From contig NZ_NMQZ01000046.1 of the NCBI RefSeq assembly GCF_002864685.1, positions 1 to 40,866 of the forward strand: a DNA stretch of 40,866 nt, given 5' to 3'. Below the pieces are notes generated by a model. It was not told the origin of the DNA. It did no database searches and saw only the letters and a list, made by a program, of their open reading frames with translations. Numbering within the stretch: position 1 is the first letter of the stretch; every line of letters begins with the position of its first letter. The stretch comes from Alloalcanivorax mobilis (GTDB lineage Bacteria; Pseudomonadota; Gammaproteobacteria; Pseudomonadales; Alcanivoracaceae). Below are positions 1 through 7,063 of the stretch, one piece after another. The position numbers were made by a program, and so were the translations under genes.

Positions 1-81
1 GGTGCCTGGAGGGAGCTGTTTGGCCAGGGATGGCCAAACAAACAGCGACTAGGGATGGCTTGAGCGGTCCCGGAAGGCACC
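1..81. repeat. Palindromic intergenic repeat (element C), left edge cut by window
   Basis: The ends GGTGCCT (1-7) and AGGCACC (75-81) are inverted copies. Between them lie nested inverted repeats GCTGTTTGGCC and GGCCAAAC...AACAGC around GGGAT. The inner part resembles the cores of the palindromic repeats near 24.9 and 25.2 kb, which carry GTTTGGCCATGGACGGCCAAAC-like hairpins. The left arm may extend beyond the window. From 82 to 212 I see no gene, only a T-run near 158-166. Function unknown; a structured repeat or terminator-like element is an inference. Confidence 0.45.
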
Positions 82-212
82 GCCCTTGTCCCGCGCCCTC
101 AATAGCGCCACCCAGACACAATCCCAAAAGCCAATTCCCGCCAAAGCGCGATGAACCTTTTTTTTGCGGTTGAACACGGAAAACGAAACACCGAAGACAA
201 CCGCGACGGCGA

Positions 213-779
213 TCAATAACTCTGGTACTGGCTCTCAAACTGCGCCCGCTGCACGTAATCCTGATAGGCCGGCACGGCCACCGCCGCCATCACGCCAATC
301 CAGGCCACGGTTAAAACCAGCAGCACCACCAGCGCGGCGATCAGGCCACCGCTGTTGGCGGTGGGTTTAACGCCGTATTTGTTGGCGCCCTTGCTGCCCG
401 GCACGAAAAACAGGATCAGCGCGATCACGAAATTGGCGATCGGTACGAACAGCAGCAGAATCAACCAGCCGCTGGCATTGATGTCGTTCAATCGGCGGAT
501 GCCATAGATGATCGACATCACCGTGGCGAACACACCGCCCACCATCGCCAACAGGCCGACCACGTAAATCAGCGGCCCCGGCTCGCTGGAAAGCATGCCC
601 ACCAGCGCACCGACGACGCCAATGGCCACATAGACCAGCAGCGAAATCGTCATCGCATACACCACATAGCGGACCCGCCCAAGCCGCCCGCTGGCCTGCA
701 TTATGCGCGGTTGATACGTGGTGTGATTGTCACCGCCCTGGGTGAGGTCGGCGTTCGGCGCTTGATAAGGTTGATTCAT
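213..779 (-). CDS. DUF805 family inner-membrane protein with pilin-like C-terminal segment
   Basis: A 188-residue protein with a soluble N-terminus of about 40 residues, then several hydrophobic segments in the DUF805 arrangement (GRLGRVRYVVYAM, then RRLNDINASGWLILLLFVPIANF). The RRLNDINASGW block is the most diagnostic part of the family. Family function is unknown. The last about 45 residues form another hydrophobic segment followed by AVAVPAYQDYVQRAQ, which closely resembles the N-terminal helix of mature type IV pilins. The ATG has a good upstream AGGGGGA ribosome-binding site, directly bordered by the MITE-like element, so the native promoter may lie beyond that element or inside it. Confidence 0.85.
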   Translation of the reverse strand: MNQPYQAPNADLTQGGDNHTTYQPRIMQASGRLGRVRYVVYAMTISLLVYVAIGVVGALVGMLSSEPGPLIYVVGLLAMVGGVFATVMSIIYGIRRLNDINASGWLILLLFVPIANFVIALILFFVPGSKGANKYGVKPTANSGGLIAALVVLLVLTVAWIGVMAAVAVPAYQDYVQRAQFESQYQSY

Positions 780-789
780 GGTTTCCCCC

Positions 790-968
790 TAGGGCCTGTT
801 CACACTAATTTTGATGGTCGCGCCGGAGGCCGCTCGGGTTGCGCCCCAAAGCGGGCCAGGCGGTGTTGCTCGTCGGTCATTTAGCATACTAAACCTCTCT
901 CCTCGCGCCTTGCCTGGCCCGCTTTGGGGCAGCAACGCGGCCGTCTAAATTAGTGTGAACAGGCCCTA
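790..968. mobile_element. MITE-like non-autonomous element, about 175 bp with TA duplication
   Basis: Perfect 20-bp terminal inverted repeats GGGCCTGTTCACACTAATTT lie at 792-811 and (inverted) 947-966, flanked by TA on both sides (790-791 and 967-968), consistent with a 2-bp target duplication. Inside is a second perfect 19-bp inverted pair, GCCCCAAAGCGGGCCAGGC at 843-861 and its complement at 912-930, around a central TTTAG-CATA-CTAAA palindrome. No coding capacity. TA duplication and GGGCC ends suggest mobilisation by an IS5-superfamily transposase, but that assignment is inference. It sits 10 bp upstream of the DUF805 start codon. Confidence 0.8.
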
Positions 969-1043
969 GTGCGAATAATGAATCAGCGGCAGTGTATCCA
1001 TGCGTGCCCGGCGCCGCTGGGAACCGGTACGCGTCTTTTACTT

Positions 1044-1454
1044 TCAAGACGGCAACGACGGCTCCGCGGAGGCCATGGCGGCACGCAAAATATCATTCCG
1101 ATTCAACTGGCCGATCAATCGCTCGCCGCTCACCACCGGCAGGCAGCGACGGTGATGGCGCAAAAAAAGTTCAGCGGCTTCCTGCACCGTGGCCAGGGAA
1201 CTCAGGGTGTGCAGCTCACGGCTCATGTAATCCGCGACGCGGCCCGGGTCGGCGCCATGATAGCCGGCGTCCAACGCTCCTTTCAGGCCGTCGGATTCCG
1301 AGAACATGCCCACCAGCCGGCCCTGCTCTACCACCGGGGCGCTGGAAAGCTTGTGATCAAGCAGCCCATCAATGGCCTGGCGCAAGCCCATTATCGGGGT
1401 CAACGTGAACGGGTCACGTTGCATATAATCACTGATCTGGAGTGTTTTTGGCAT
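1044..1454 (-). CDS. CBS-domain pair protein
   Basis: A 136-residue protein made almost wholly of two tandem CBS motifs: residues about 5-60 (ISDYMQRDPFTLTPIMGLRQAIDGL, APVVEQGRLVGMFSESD) and about 70-125 (VADYMSRELHTLSSLATVQEAAELF, CLPVVSGERLIGQLNRNDILRA). CBS pairs usually bind adenosyl ligands such as AMP, ATP or SAM and act as regulatory sensors; the partner here cannot be told. The start ATG has an AAGGGAAGAA ribosome-binding site. It lies 70 bp downstream of opgH on the same strand, but with no evidence of a shared role. Confidence 0.9.
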   Translation of the reverse strand: MPKTLQISDYMQRDPFTLTPIMGLRQAIDGLLDHKLSSAPVVEQGRLVGMFSESDGLKGALDAGYHGADPGRVADYMSRELHTLSSLATVQEAAELFLRHHRRCLPVVSGERLIGQLNRNDILRAAMASAEPSLPS

Positions 1455-1524
1455 GGCTTCTTCCCTTGAAGCTTATTGTTCTTCCGTGCAATCGGCGTAA
1501 CAAAGCCTAACGGCAAACGGGCGG

Positions 1525-3660
1525 CTATTCCAGGCCGCGCGCCGTGTCGTGAGATCGCCGCTCACTTTGGTGAGCCATCCATATCGCCAACCGGCCGCCC
1601 CAAAAGCCGCGCGCCGATGCCTGCCAGGCATGCTCATGCAAAATGGCCAGACTGTCGGCATCGTGGGCCAACAGGTTCAACTGCCGGCGATTGAGCGCGG
1701 CGGGGCCGAGGTCACGACAGCGCTCCCGGCAGTGCGCCAGCTCGTCTTGGTCCAATACCCGGCGGCGGCGCGCATGATGCCGATGCAGACGGTTCAGGGA
1801 CGGGTCGATCACCGCCGCTTCAAAGCCGTTGAGAACAACGTCCTCCAATTGCACCGGCTCGGCGATGGCACTGACCAGCACTGAACGCTGCTGCTCCTCC
1901 GGGGTGATCAACAGACGCCGCCGGCGCAGCCAATCACCGATCGCCACCCGGCTCAGCAACACCGAGGTGGGCGCGGCGAAAATCAATGGCAGAGCCACGG
2001 GCAGGGACCAGAAAAAAAACATCCGGTCCAGCCACCAGGCGAACGCCGCCCACCCCAAGGCCAGCACGGTGCCCGGCGCCTGGCTGAGCAGAGCCTGGCG
2101 CCAGCCGGTCTCTTCGTCGCGGTTTTGCCCACCCCAGTGCAGCGACATGTTGGCCAGCGCTTCCAGCACATAGCGGCTGTGAGCGAGCATGCGAATCGGC
2201 GCCAGCAAGGTGGACACCAACAGCTCGCCCAGCACCGATACCAGCAAGTGGGGGAAACCCCCAAACTGACGACGCCGGCCAGTCAGAAGCACATCGACGA
2301 TGGCCAGCAGTTTGGGAAAGAACAACAGAAACACGGTGCTCAGAATCAACCCCACCGCCCAATGCGGATGCCACTCCGGCCAGACCGGGAACATGCTGCT
2401 TTGCCGGTCGGGAAAATAGTTGATCGGCCACAGTGTCAGCCGCGTCGCTTCGATACTGGTGAGAATCAGGAACACCAGCCAGATCGGCGACGCCAGATAG
2501 GAGAGGATGCCATTGAGAAACGCCATGCGATGGGCGAAACGCAGCTTATGGCCGACCAGAAACAACCACAGATGTTGCAGATTGCCCTTCGCCCAGCGCC
2601 GGTCCCGGGTCAGCTCGTCCACCAGCGTGGGCGGCGATTCCTCATAACTTTCACCCAGCTCCGGCTCCATCCACACTTCATAACCGGCGCGCCCCATGTA
2701 GGCCGCTTCGACGAAGTCATGGCTCATGATCGAGCCCCGAAACAAACCCAGGCCGGGCAAACGGCGCAACCCGCAGTGCGCCATGAAGGCGTCGCAACGG
2801 ATGATCGCGTTATGGCCCCAATAGGCGGCCTCCCCCAGTTGGATCGCCGCCAGGCCGGTGCTGAACAGGGGGCCATAGATCTGGTTGGCGAACTGCTGAA
2901 AGCGGGCGAACGCGGAGCGGGCATTGACCAGCGTTGGGTTGGTTTGCAGGATCCCCACCCCGGGCTCCAGCTCCATATGGCGCACCAGCCTGACCAGGGT
3001 GTCGCCGCCCATCAGGCTGTCCGCGTCGAGCACCACCATGTAACGATAATCACGGCCCCAGCGGCGCAGAAAATCCGCCACGTTGCCGCTTTTGAAATTC
3101 AGATTGACCGGCCGGTGACGATAAAACAGCCGGCCCTGCACACCCAGGTCGTCGCACAAGCGCTGCCAACCACCACGCTCGGCCAGCCACACGTCGGCGT
3201 CGCGGCTGTCCGAAAGCACGTAGAAATCGAAATAATCCAGCTCGCCGGTGGCGCGCAGGGATTCGATGGTGGCACGCAGGCCGGCCAGCGTGCGCGACAC
3301 TGGTTCGTTGTAGATCGGCATCACAATGGCGGTGCGCGCCAGGGGCGTGGCACGCAGGCGCGCGGCATCGTGACGGCGCACCAGGGAAAATCGATCGCCA
3401 CCAAAACGACGCACCACGAAACCCAGCATGGCGGTCCAGAAGCCCACCGAAATCCACGCGAACAGCACCGCGAACAACACCACGATGCTCTGCTCCAGAT
3501 AATTGCTGGCGTGATAAGGCAGCACCGAGATCATCACGTAGACCCCGGCCAGGGTCTGGCTCAACACCAGCAGGCTAAGCAGGGAGCGACGCCACACCGC
3601 CGCGCGCTTCCAATGGCGACGGCGGCGTTCAAGCCGGGTGTCGTGGGGTACGTCGTTCAT
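1525..3660 (-). CDS. opgH: Glucans biosynthesis glucosyltransferase H (OpgH), short form
   Basis: Membrane glycosyltransferase that polymerises the beta-1,2-linked backbone of osmoregulated periplasmic glucans from UDP-glucose. At 711 residues it lacks most of the cytoplasmic N-terminal region of about 140 residues seen in Escherichia and Pseudomonas OpgH (about 850 residues). Two membrane segments lie near residues 25-48 and 58-82. The GT2 catalytic domain follows, with VMPIYNEP (113-120), DADS (212-215), SHDF (313-316) and RDRRW (352-356), then several C-terminal membrane helices. The start ATG overlaps the stop of the small upstream gene (ATGA). The missing N-terminus is the region implicated in FtsZ control in E. 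coli, so that activity is probably absent here. Confidence 0.95.
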   Translation of the reverse strand: MNDVPHDTRLERRRRHWKRAAVWRRSLLSLLVLSQTLAGVYVMISVLPYHASNYLEQSIVVLFAVLFAWISVGFWTAMLGFVVRRFGGDRFSLVRRHDAARLRATPLARTAIVMPIYNEPVSRTLAGLRATIESLRATGELDYFDFYVLSDSRDADVWLAERGGWQRLCDDLGVQGRLFYRHRPVNLNFKSGNVADFLRRWGRDYRYMVVLDADSLMGGDTLVRLVRHMELEPGVGILQTNPTLVNARSAFARFQQFANQIYGPLFSTGLAAIQLGEAAYWGHNAIIRCDAFMAHCGLRRLPGLGLFRGSIMSHDFVEAAYMGRAGYEVWMEPELGESYEESPPTLVDELTRDRRWAKGNLQHLWLFLVGHKLRFAHRMAFLNGILSYLASPIWLVFLILTSIEATRLTLWPINYFPDRQSSMFPVWPEWHPHWAVGLILSTVFLLFFPKLLAIVDVLLTGRRRQFGGFPHLLVSVLGELLVSTLLAPIRMLAHSRYVLEALANMSLHWGGQNRDEETGWRQALLSQAPGTVLALGWAAFAWWLDRMFFFWSLPVALPLIFAAPTSVLLSRVAIGDWLRRRRLLITPEEQQRSVLVSAIAEPVQLEDVVLNGFEAAVIDPSLNRLHRHHARRRRVLDQDELAHCRERCRDLGPAALNRRQLNLLAHDADSLAILHEHAWQASARGFWGGRLAIWMAHQSERRSHDTARGLE

Positions 3661-3911
3661 CGTTGCGCGGCGTAGCGAATGCTGCCACGGTGCAACGCCG
3701 GCACCGCCGATGGCAGCGGCGGCGCCGGCAGGTCGAAGTGGTCGGGCAACCGTTGCATCACCCGCGCCAGCAATCGCTGCGGGTCATCCATAAGCGCCTG
3801 CCCGATCAGCCGCAGCACGTCGGCGGTGACCGCCGGTGTGATGTCCACGCCGGCGCCGTGCAGATAGGAGAGAACCCGCGCCAGCGCCTGTTCCGCCAGG
3901 GTGCCTGACAT
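3657..3911 (-). CDS. Small unrecognised protein coupled between opgG and opgH
   Basis: An 84-residue ORF that fits exactly between opgG and opgH: its ATG overlaps the opgG stop (TGATG) and its stop overlaps the opgH start (ATGA). Such tight coupling on both sides strongly supports translation. The protein is predicted helical and soluble (ALARVLSYLHGAGVDITP, VLRLIGQALMDDPQRLLARV), with a proline-rich, basic tail. I do not recognise a family. It may act with OpgG or OpgH, or replace part of the N-terminal region missing from OpgH, but that is speculation from position only. Confidence 0.75.
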   Translation of the reverse strand: MSGTLAEQALARVLSYLHGAGVDITPAVTADVLRLIGQALMDDPQRLLARVMQRLPDHFDLPAPPLPSAVPALHRGSIRYAAQR

Positions 3912-5461
3912 CAGCGGCGGCCGCCGAGGATGTCGTTGTTGACGGGAATTTCGTAGGACCAGGTCTCGGACACTGTGTCCTCGCCTTTCTTGAGGAAAGC
4001 GCGCAGCTGCAGGGGCTGGCCTTCCGCCGGCCTGGCCAGGATCGACAGGCGCCAGCGCTTGACCGGCGCCAGGTATTCCACGAAGTGTTCAATCACCTCG
4101 CCGTCGCCGCCCGCGGTGACGTTGCTGGTCACCGCGGCGTCCGCGGACAGACTGTCCAATACGCCATCACCGAAGTCGATAATGACCCGGTACGCCCCTT
4201 CGCTGTTGCCGCCGCCCACCTTGTTGCCATCGCCCACGTAGGTGTCCAGCGCCTGGCCGGTTTGAATACCGGCGATGTCACGGTCGCCAAACGTCAGCCG
4301 GTAATCAAAGCTCAGCGTCTGATTCTTGGTAACCGGTTCCATGGGGGTCCAGAAAGCGACAATATTGTCGTTGGTCTCGGTCCGGGTGGGCAGTTGCACC
4401 AGGGTGATTCGGCCCTTACCCCAATCGCCCTGGGGTGCCACCCAGGCGCTTGGACGATCCTGATATTTGGCGCCGAAGTCGGCGAAATCCTCGAAGCGTT
4501 CCTGGCGCTGCATCAGCCCGAAGCCGCGCACGTTTTCGGTCAGGAAATAATCCATCTTGAGCCCGGCCGGGTTCAATAAAGGCCGCCACAGCCATTCCCC
4601 ACTGCCGCCGTTCTGAATCAGCAAACCGTCGGAATCGTGCACCCGGGGCCGCCATTCGCCCAGTGGCCGGCCGGTGTTGCTGCCGTAGAAAAACATGCTG
4701 GTGAGCGGAGCGATGCCCAGCATCTGGATGCCATCACGGGGAAACAGCCGCGCCTTTACGTCGATCACCGTGGCGTCGCCGGCGCGCACATCGAACCGGT
4801 AGGCGCCGGTCAGGCGGCGGCCGTCCAGCAACGCATAGATGCTTACCACCTCGTCACCGGCGGCAGGACGCACCAGCCAGAACTCGGTGAAAGAAGGAAA
4901 CTGCTCGCCGGAGGGCAGCCCGGTGTCCACGGCGATGCCCCGTGCCGACAAACCGAAGGCGTTATCGCGGCCCACGGCGCGGAAGTAGCTGGCGCCGGCA
5001 AACACCAGAAACTGGTTCTGGGTGCCCGCGTCGTGCATCGGGTAGGTCAGCTTGAAGCCGGCGTAGCCCAGATCCGCTGGCACCCGGCGGCTCAGTTCTT
5101 CGTTATCGAAGGTGAAATTGCTTTTGTCGTAGTCGATGTCGTGCAGACCCTGCGCATCGATGACATGCATGCGCACGGCGTGTTTGAAGAACAACCCCGG
5201 CGACACCAGCATCACCTGGAAGCGGGATTTGCTCGGCGCCCACAGGCTGTTCTGTGGTTTAAAGCGGATTCCCTGATACTGATCGTAGTTCAGATCCTGG
5301 AGAAACTGTGGCACCGGCGGCGGCGGCTTATACGCCTGATCCGCCAGACCTCGGGCCTCGGCGATCACATCGTCGAAGTCAAACGCCGTCGCCAGCGACG
5401 GCAACATCATTACCAAGACCGTTAACAAGCAGGATGCCAGCGCAAAACGATAACGCTTCAT
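3911..5461 (-). CDS. opgG: Glucans biosynthesis protein G (OpgG), periplasmic
   Basis: Periplasmic protein required for osmoregulated periplasmic glucan synthesis, thought to process or branch the nascent glucan. Starting at ATG 5461 gives 516 residues with a clear signal peptide (MKRYRFALASCLLTVLVM..., cleavage after SLATA). An upstream TTG start would add 20 residues before the signal peptide and is less likely. Family hallmarks include FDFDDVIAEARGLA, YDQYQGIRFKP, LFFKHAVRMHVID, YGSNTGRPLGEWRPRVHDSD and GEWLWRPLLNP. Length matches the MdoG family (about 510-540). It is first in a coupled operon with the 84-residue gene and opgH. Confidence 0.95.
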   Translation of the reverse strand: MKRYRFALASCLLTVLVMMLPSLATAFDFDDVIAEARGLADQAYKPPPPVPQFLQDLNYDQYQGIRFKPQNSLWAPSKSRFQVMLVSPGLFFKHAVRMHVIDAQGLHDIDYDKSNFTFDNEELSRRVPADLGYAGFKLTYPMHDAGTQNQFLVFAGASYFRAVGRDNAFGLSARGIAVDTGLPSGEQFPSFTEFWLVRPAAGDEVVSIYALLDGRRLTGAYRFDVRAGDATVIDVKARLFPRDGIQMLGIAPLTSMFFYGSNTGRPLGEWRPRVHDSDGLLIQNGGSGEWLWRPLLNPAGLKMDYFLTENVRGFGLMQRQERFEDFADFGAKYQDRPSAWVAPQGDWGKGRITLVQLPTRTETNDNIVAFWTPMEPVTKNQTLSFDYRLTFGDRDIAGIQTGQALDTYVGDGNKVGGGNSEGAYRVIIDFGDGVLDSLSADAAVTSNVTAGGDGEVIEHFVEYLAPVKRWRLSILARPAEGQPLQLRAFLKKGEDTVSETWSYEIPVNNDILGGRR

Positions 5462-5560
5462 GGGCAAGCATCCAAAGCAAAACCAGAATGAATAACCGCG
5501 AAACACAGCATTAAAAACCAATCCTTGGCGCCACCGGGCCCAGCGCCCAGCGTTATCGCT

Positions 5561-5589
5561 ATCATCGGCCAGGGACCCGAATGTGACAA
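5561..5589 (-). promoter_or_regulatory. Possible sigma-70 promoter for opgG operon
   Basis: On the minus strand TTGTCA (5584-5589) is separated by 17 bp from GATGAT (5561-5566), a 5/6 and a 4/6 match to the consensus boxes. It lies about 100 bp upstream of the opgG ATG. The rest of 5462-5640 holds an AT-rich stretch near 5610-5630 and no gene. Prediction by eye only. Confidence 0.35.
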
Positions 5590-5640
5590 CACCGGGACGA
5601 TCTCAGCAACGTATTAAAATATAAAATGGGAGGGGTGGCA

Positions 5641-5788
5641 GGCGCTAGACGCCGGACGCCGGACGCCGGACGCCAAACCCTGGCACCTCAACGATCGGTG
5701 CGCGCAAAGTGCGCTTGCGTAGCCGCAATGCTCGTAATATTGGGTTTTGATCCTAGCGTCCGGCGTCCGGCGTCCGGCGTCTAGCGCC
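5641..5788. repeat. Heptamer inverted-repeat element 1 (GACGCCG type)
   Basis: The left arm (5641-5673) and right arm (5756-5788) form a perfect 33-bp inverted repeat made of GACGCCG units (three full copies plus edge variants GGCGCTA and GACGCCA), separated by an 82-bp core. The core begins with CAAACCC and ends near GGGTTTTG, which can extend the stem, and contains a small GCGC-AAAGT-GCGC hairpin. The right arm ends 1 bp from the rraA stop codon, so the element follows rraA and precedes the opgG promoter. This is the only copy in the window with perfectly matching arms. Confidence 0.9.
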
Positions 5789-5789
5789 C

Positions 5790-6272
5790 CTAAAGCAGCG
5801 CTTTCGGCGCGGTGATCACGCCGTTATTGTCCGCATAGACGTACTCGCCGGAGCGGAATACCACGCCACCGAAGACGATCTCGACATCAAGCTGGCCTTC
5901 GCCCCGGCGCACCGATTTGATCGGTACGCACCCGAGGGTCATGACGCCCACATCCAGCTTGGCCAACTCATCCACATCCCGGCAGGCGCCATGAATAATC
6001 ACCCCTTGCCAGCCATTTTTCACCGCGCTTTCGGCGATCATGTCGCCGATCAGGGCATTGCGCAGGCTGCCACCACCGTCCACCACCAGCACCTTGCCGG
6101 TGCCGTCCGTGGCCAACCGCTCCTTGACCCGGGAATTGTCCTCGAAGCATTTCACCGTGACGATCTCGCCGCCGAAGGCCTTGCGGCCGCCATAGCTGAA
6201 CCAGTTCAGCCCGGTTACCACCGACACCAGATCGGCGTTGTCATCGCACAGGTCGCAGGTGACGAAGCTCAT
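5790..6272 (-). CDS. rraA: RraA family regulator of ribonuclease activity
   Basis: A 160-residue protein matching the RraA/MenG-like fold family: [20 protein letters not shown] at the N-terminus, [19 protein letters not shown] (about 74-92), [15 protein letters not shown] and [10 protein letters not shown] near the C-terminus. In E. coli RraA binds RNase E and dampens its endonuclease activity. Related family members are aldolases (HMG/CHA aldolase type), and the GD...RD motif seen here is shared, so enzyme activity is not excluded. The start was chosen at ATG 6272, preceded by AAGGAGTG; the open frame upstream of it is not coding in style. A heptamer element abuts the stop codon. Confidence 0.9.
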   Translation of the reverse strand: MSFVTCDLCDDNADLVSVVTGLNWFSYGGRKAFGGEIVTVKCFEDNSRVKERLATDGTGKVLVVDGGGSLRNALIGDMIAESAVKNGWQGVIIHGACRDVDELAKLDVGVMTLGCVPIKSVRRGEGQLDVEIVFGGVVFRSGEYVYADNNGVITAPKALL

Positions 6273-6325
6273 GTTCACTCCTTGATTGGGGCCCGCCAAA
6301 GGCGGGCTGATTGGACGATTCAGGA

Positions 6326-7021
6326 TTAGAAGGTTTGCGGATAACGCTGCTTGAACTGACCGGCGAACACCGGGAAATCCCGATAGCGCACCCGGTAAGT
6401 GCCGGTGGATGGCCCAAGCAGGGCCATGCCGACCATCGCCTGCGCCACCAGACTGGCCTGCACCGGCAGCCAGTGGGCGTCGGTCCAGCGGGTCACCGGC
6501 TGCAGCCATTTGGAAAGCCGCGCACCCAGGGCTTCGGCACGGCGTGCCTCGCTGCGCTCTCCGAGCAGCAACGAGGGCTGCATAAACGCCAGCATCGGCA
6601 AGCCCATTGTTTCCAGACGCTGCTCCATTTCGCCTTTCACCCGCGCATAGAAAAACGGTGAGCGGGCCCGCGCATTCACCGCCGAAACCACCAAACACCG
6701 TTGCACGCCGGCCTGCAGAGCGAGCCGCGCGGCGCGCACCACCAGGTCTTCATCGACACGCCGGAATGCCTCCCGGGAACCGGCCCGTTTCATGGTCGTC
6801 CCCAGGGCACAGAACAGGTCATCGACCTGGAACTCATGGTGATGCTGATCCAGGTGATCCGGATCAATCACCGTCTGACGCAGGCGCGGATGTTCAATGG
6901 CCAGCGGCCGGCGTGTCAGCACGCGCACCTCGTCATAGGCCTGGCTGGCCAGCGTCAAGCGCAGGCACTGACCGCCCACCAGGCCGGTGGCACCGAGGAT
7001 CAAGGCTGTACGGGTCATCAT
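6326..7021 (-). CDS. NAD(P)-binding Rossmann-fold protein, TIP30/HTATIP2-like
   Basis: A 231-residue protein with an N-terminal dinucleotide-binding motif ([15 protein letters not shown], residues about 6-20), VRVLTRRPL at the second strand, and [28 protein letters not shown], followed by [23 protein letters not shown], which is the variant SDR active-site region (Y-x3-K-like YARVK). This matches the atypical short-chain dehydrogenase group annotated as NAD(P)H-binding or TIP30-like proteins. Substrate unknown. It lies between rraA and the sensor kinase on the same strand, 54 bp upstream of rraA and 43 bp after the kinase. Confidence 0.85.
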   Translation of the reverse strand: MMTRTALILGATGLVGGQCLRLTLASQAYDEVRVLTRRPLAIEHPRLRQTVIDPDHLDQHHHEFQVDDLFCALGTTMKRAGSREAFRRVDEDLVVRAARLALQAGVQRCLVVSAVNARARSPFFYARVKGEMEQRLETMGLPMLAFMQPSLLLGERSEARRAEALGARLSKWLQPVTRWTDAHWLPVQASLVAQAMVGMALLGPSTGTYRVRYRDFPVFAGQFKQRYPQTF

Positions 7022-7063
7022 CTCTTCCCCTTGCCCGGCGGGCGATGGAGATTGCGCCGATGT

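Noticed and set aside
2125-3675. 516-codon plus-strand frame opposite opgH
   Set aside because: Antisense to opgH and very rich in Gln, His and Arg; no recognisable domain.
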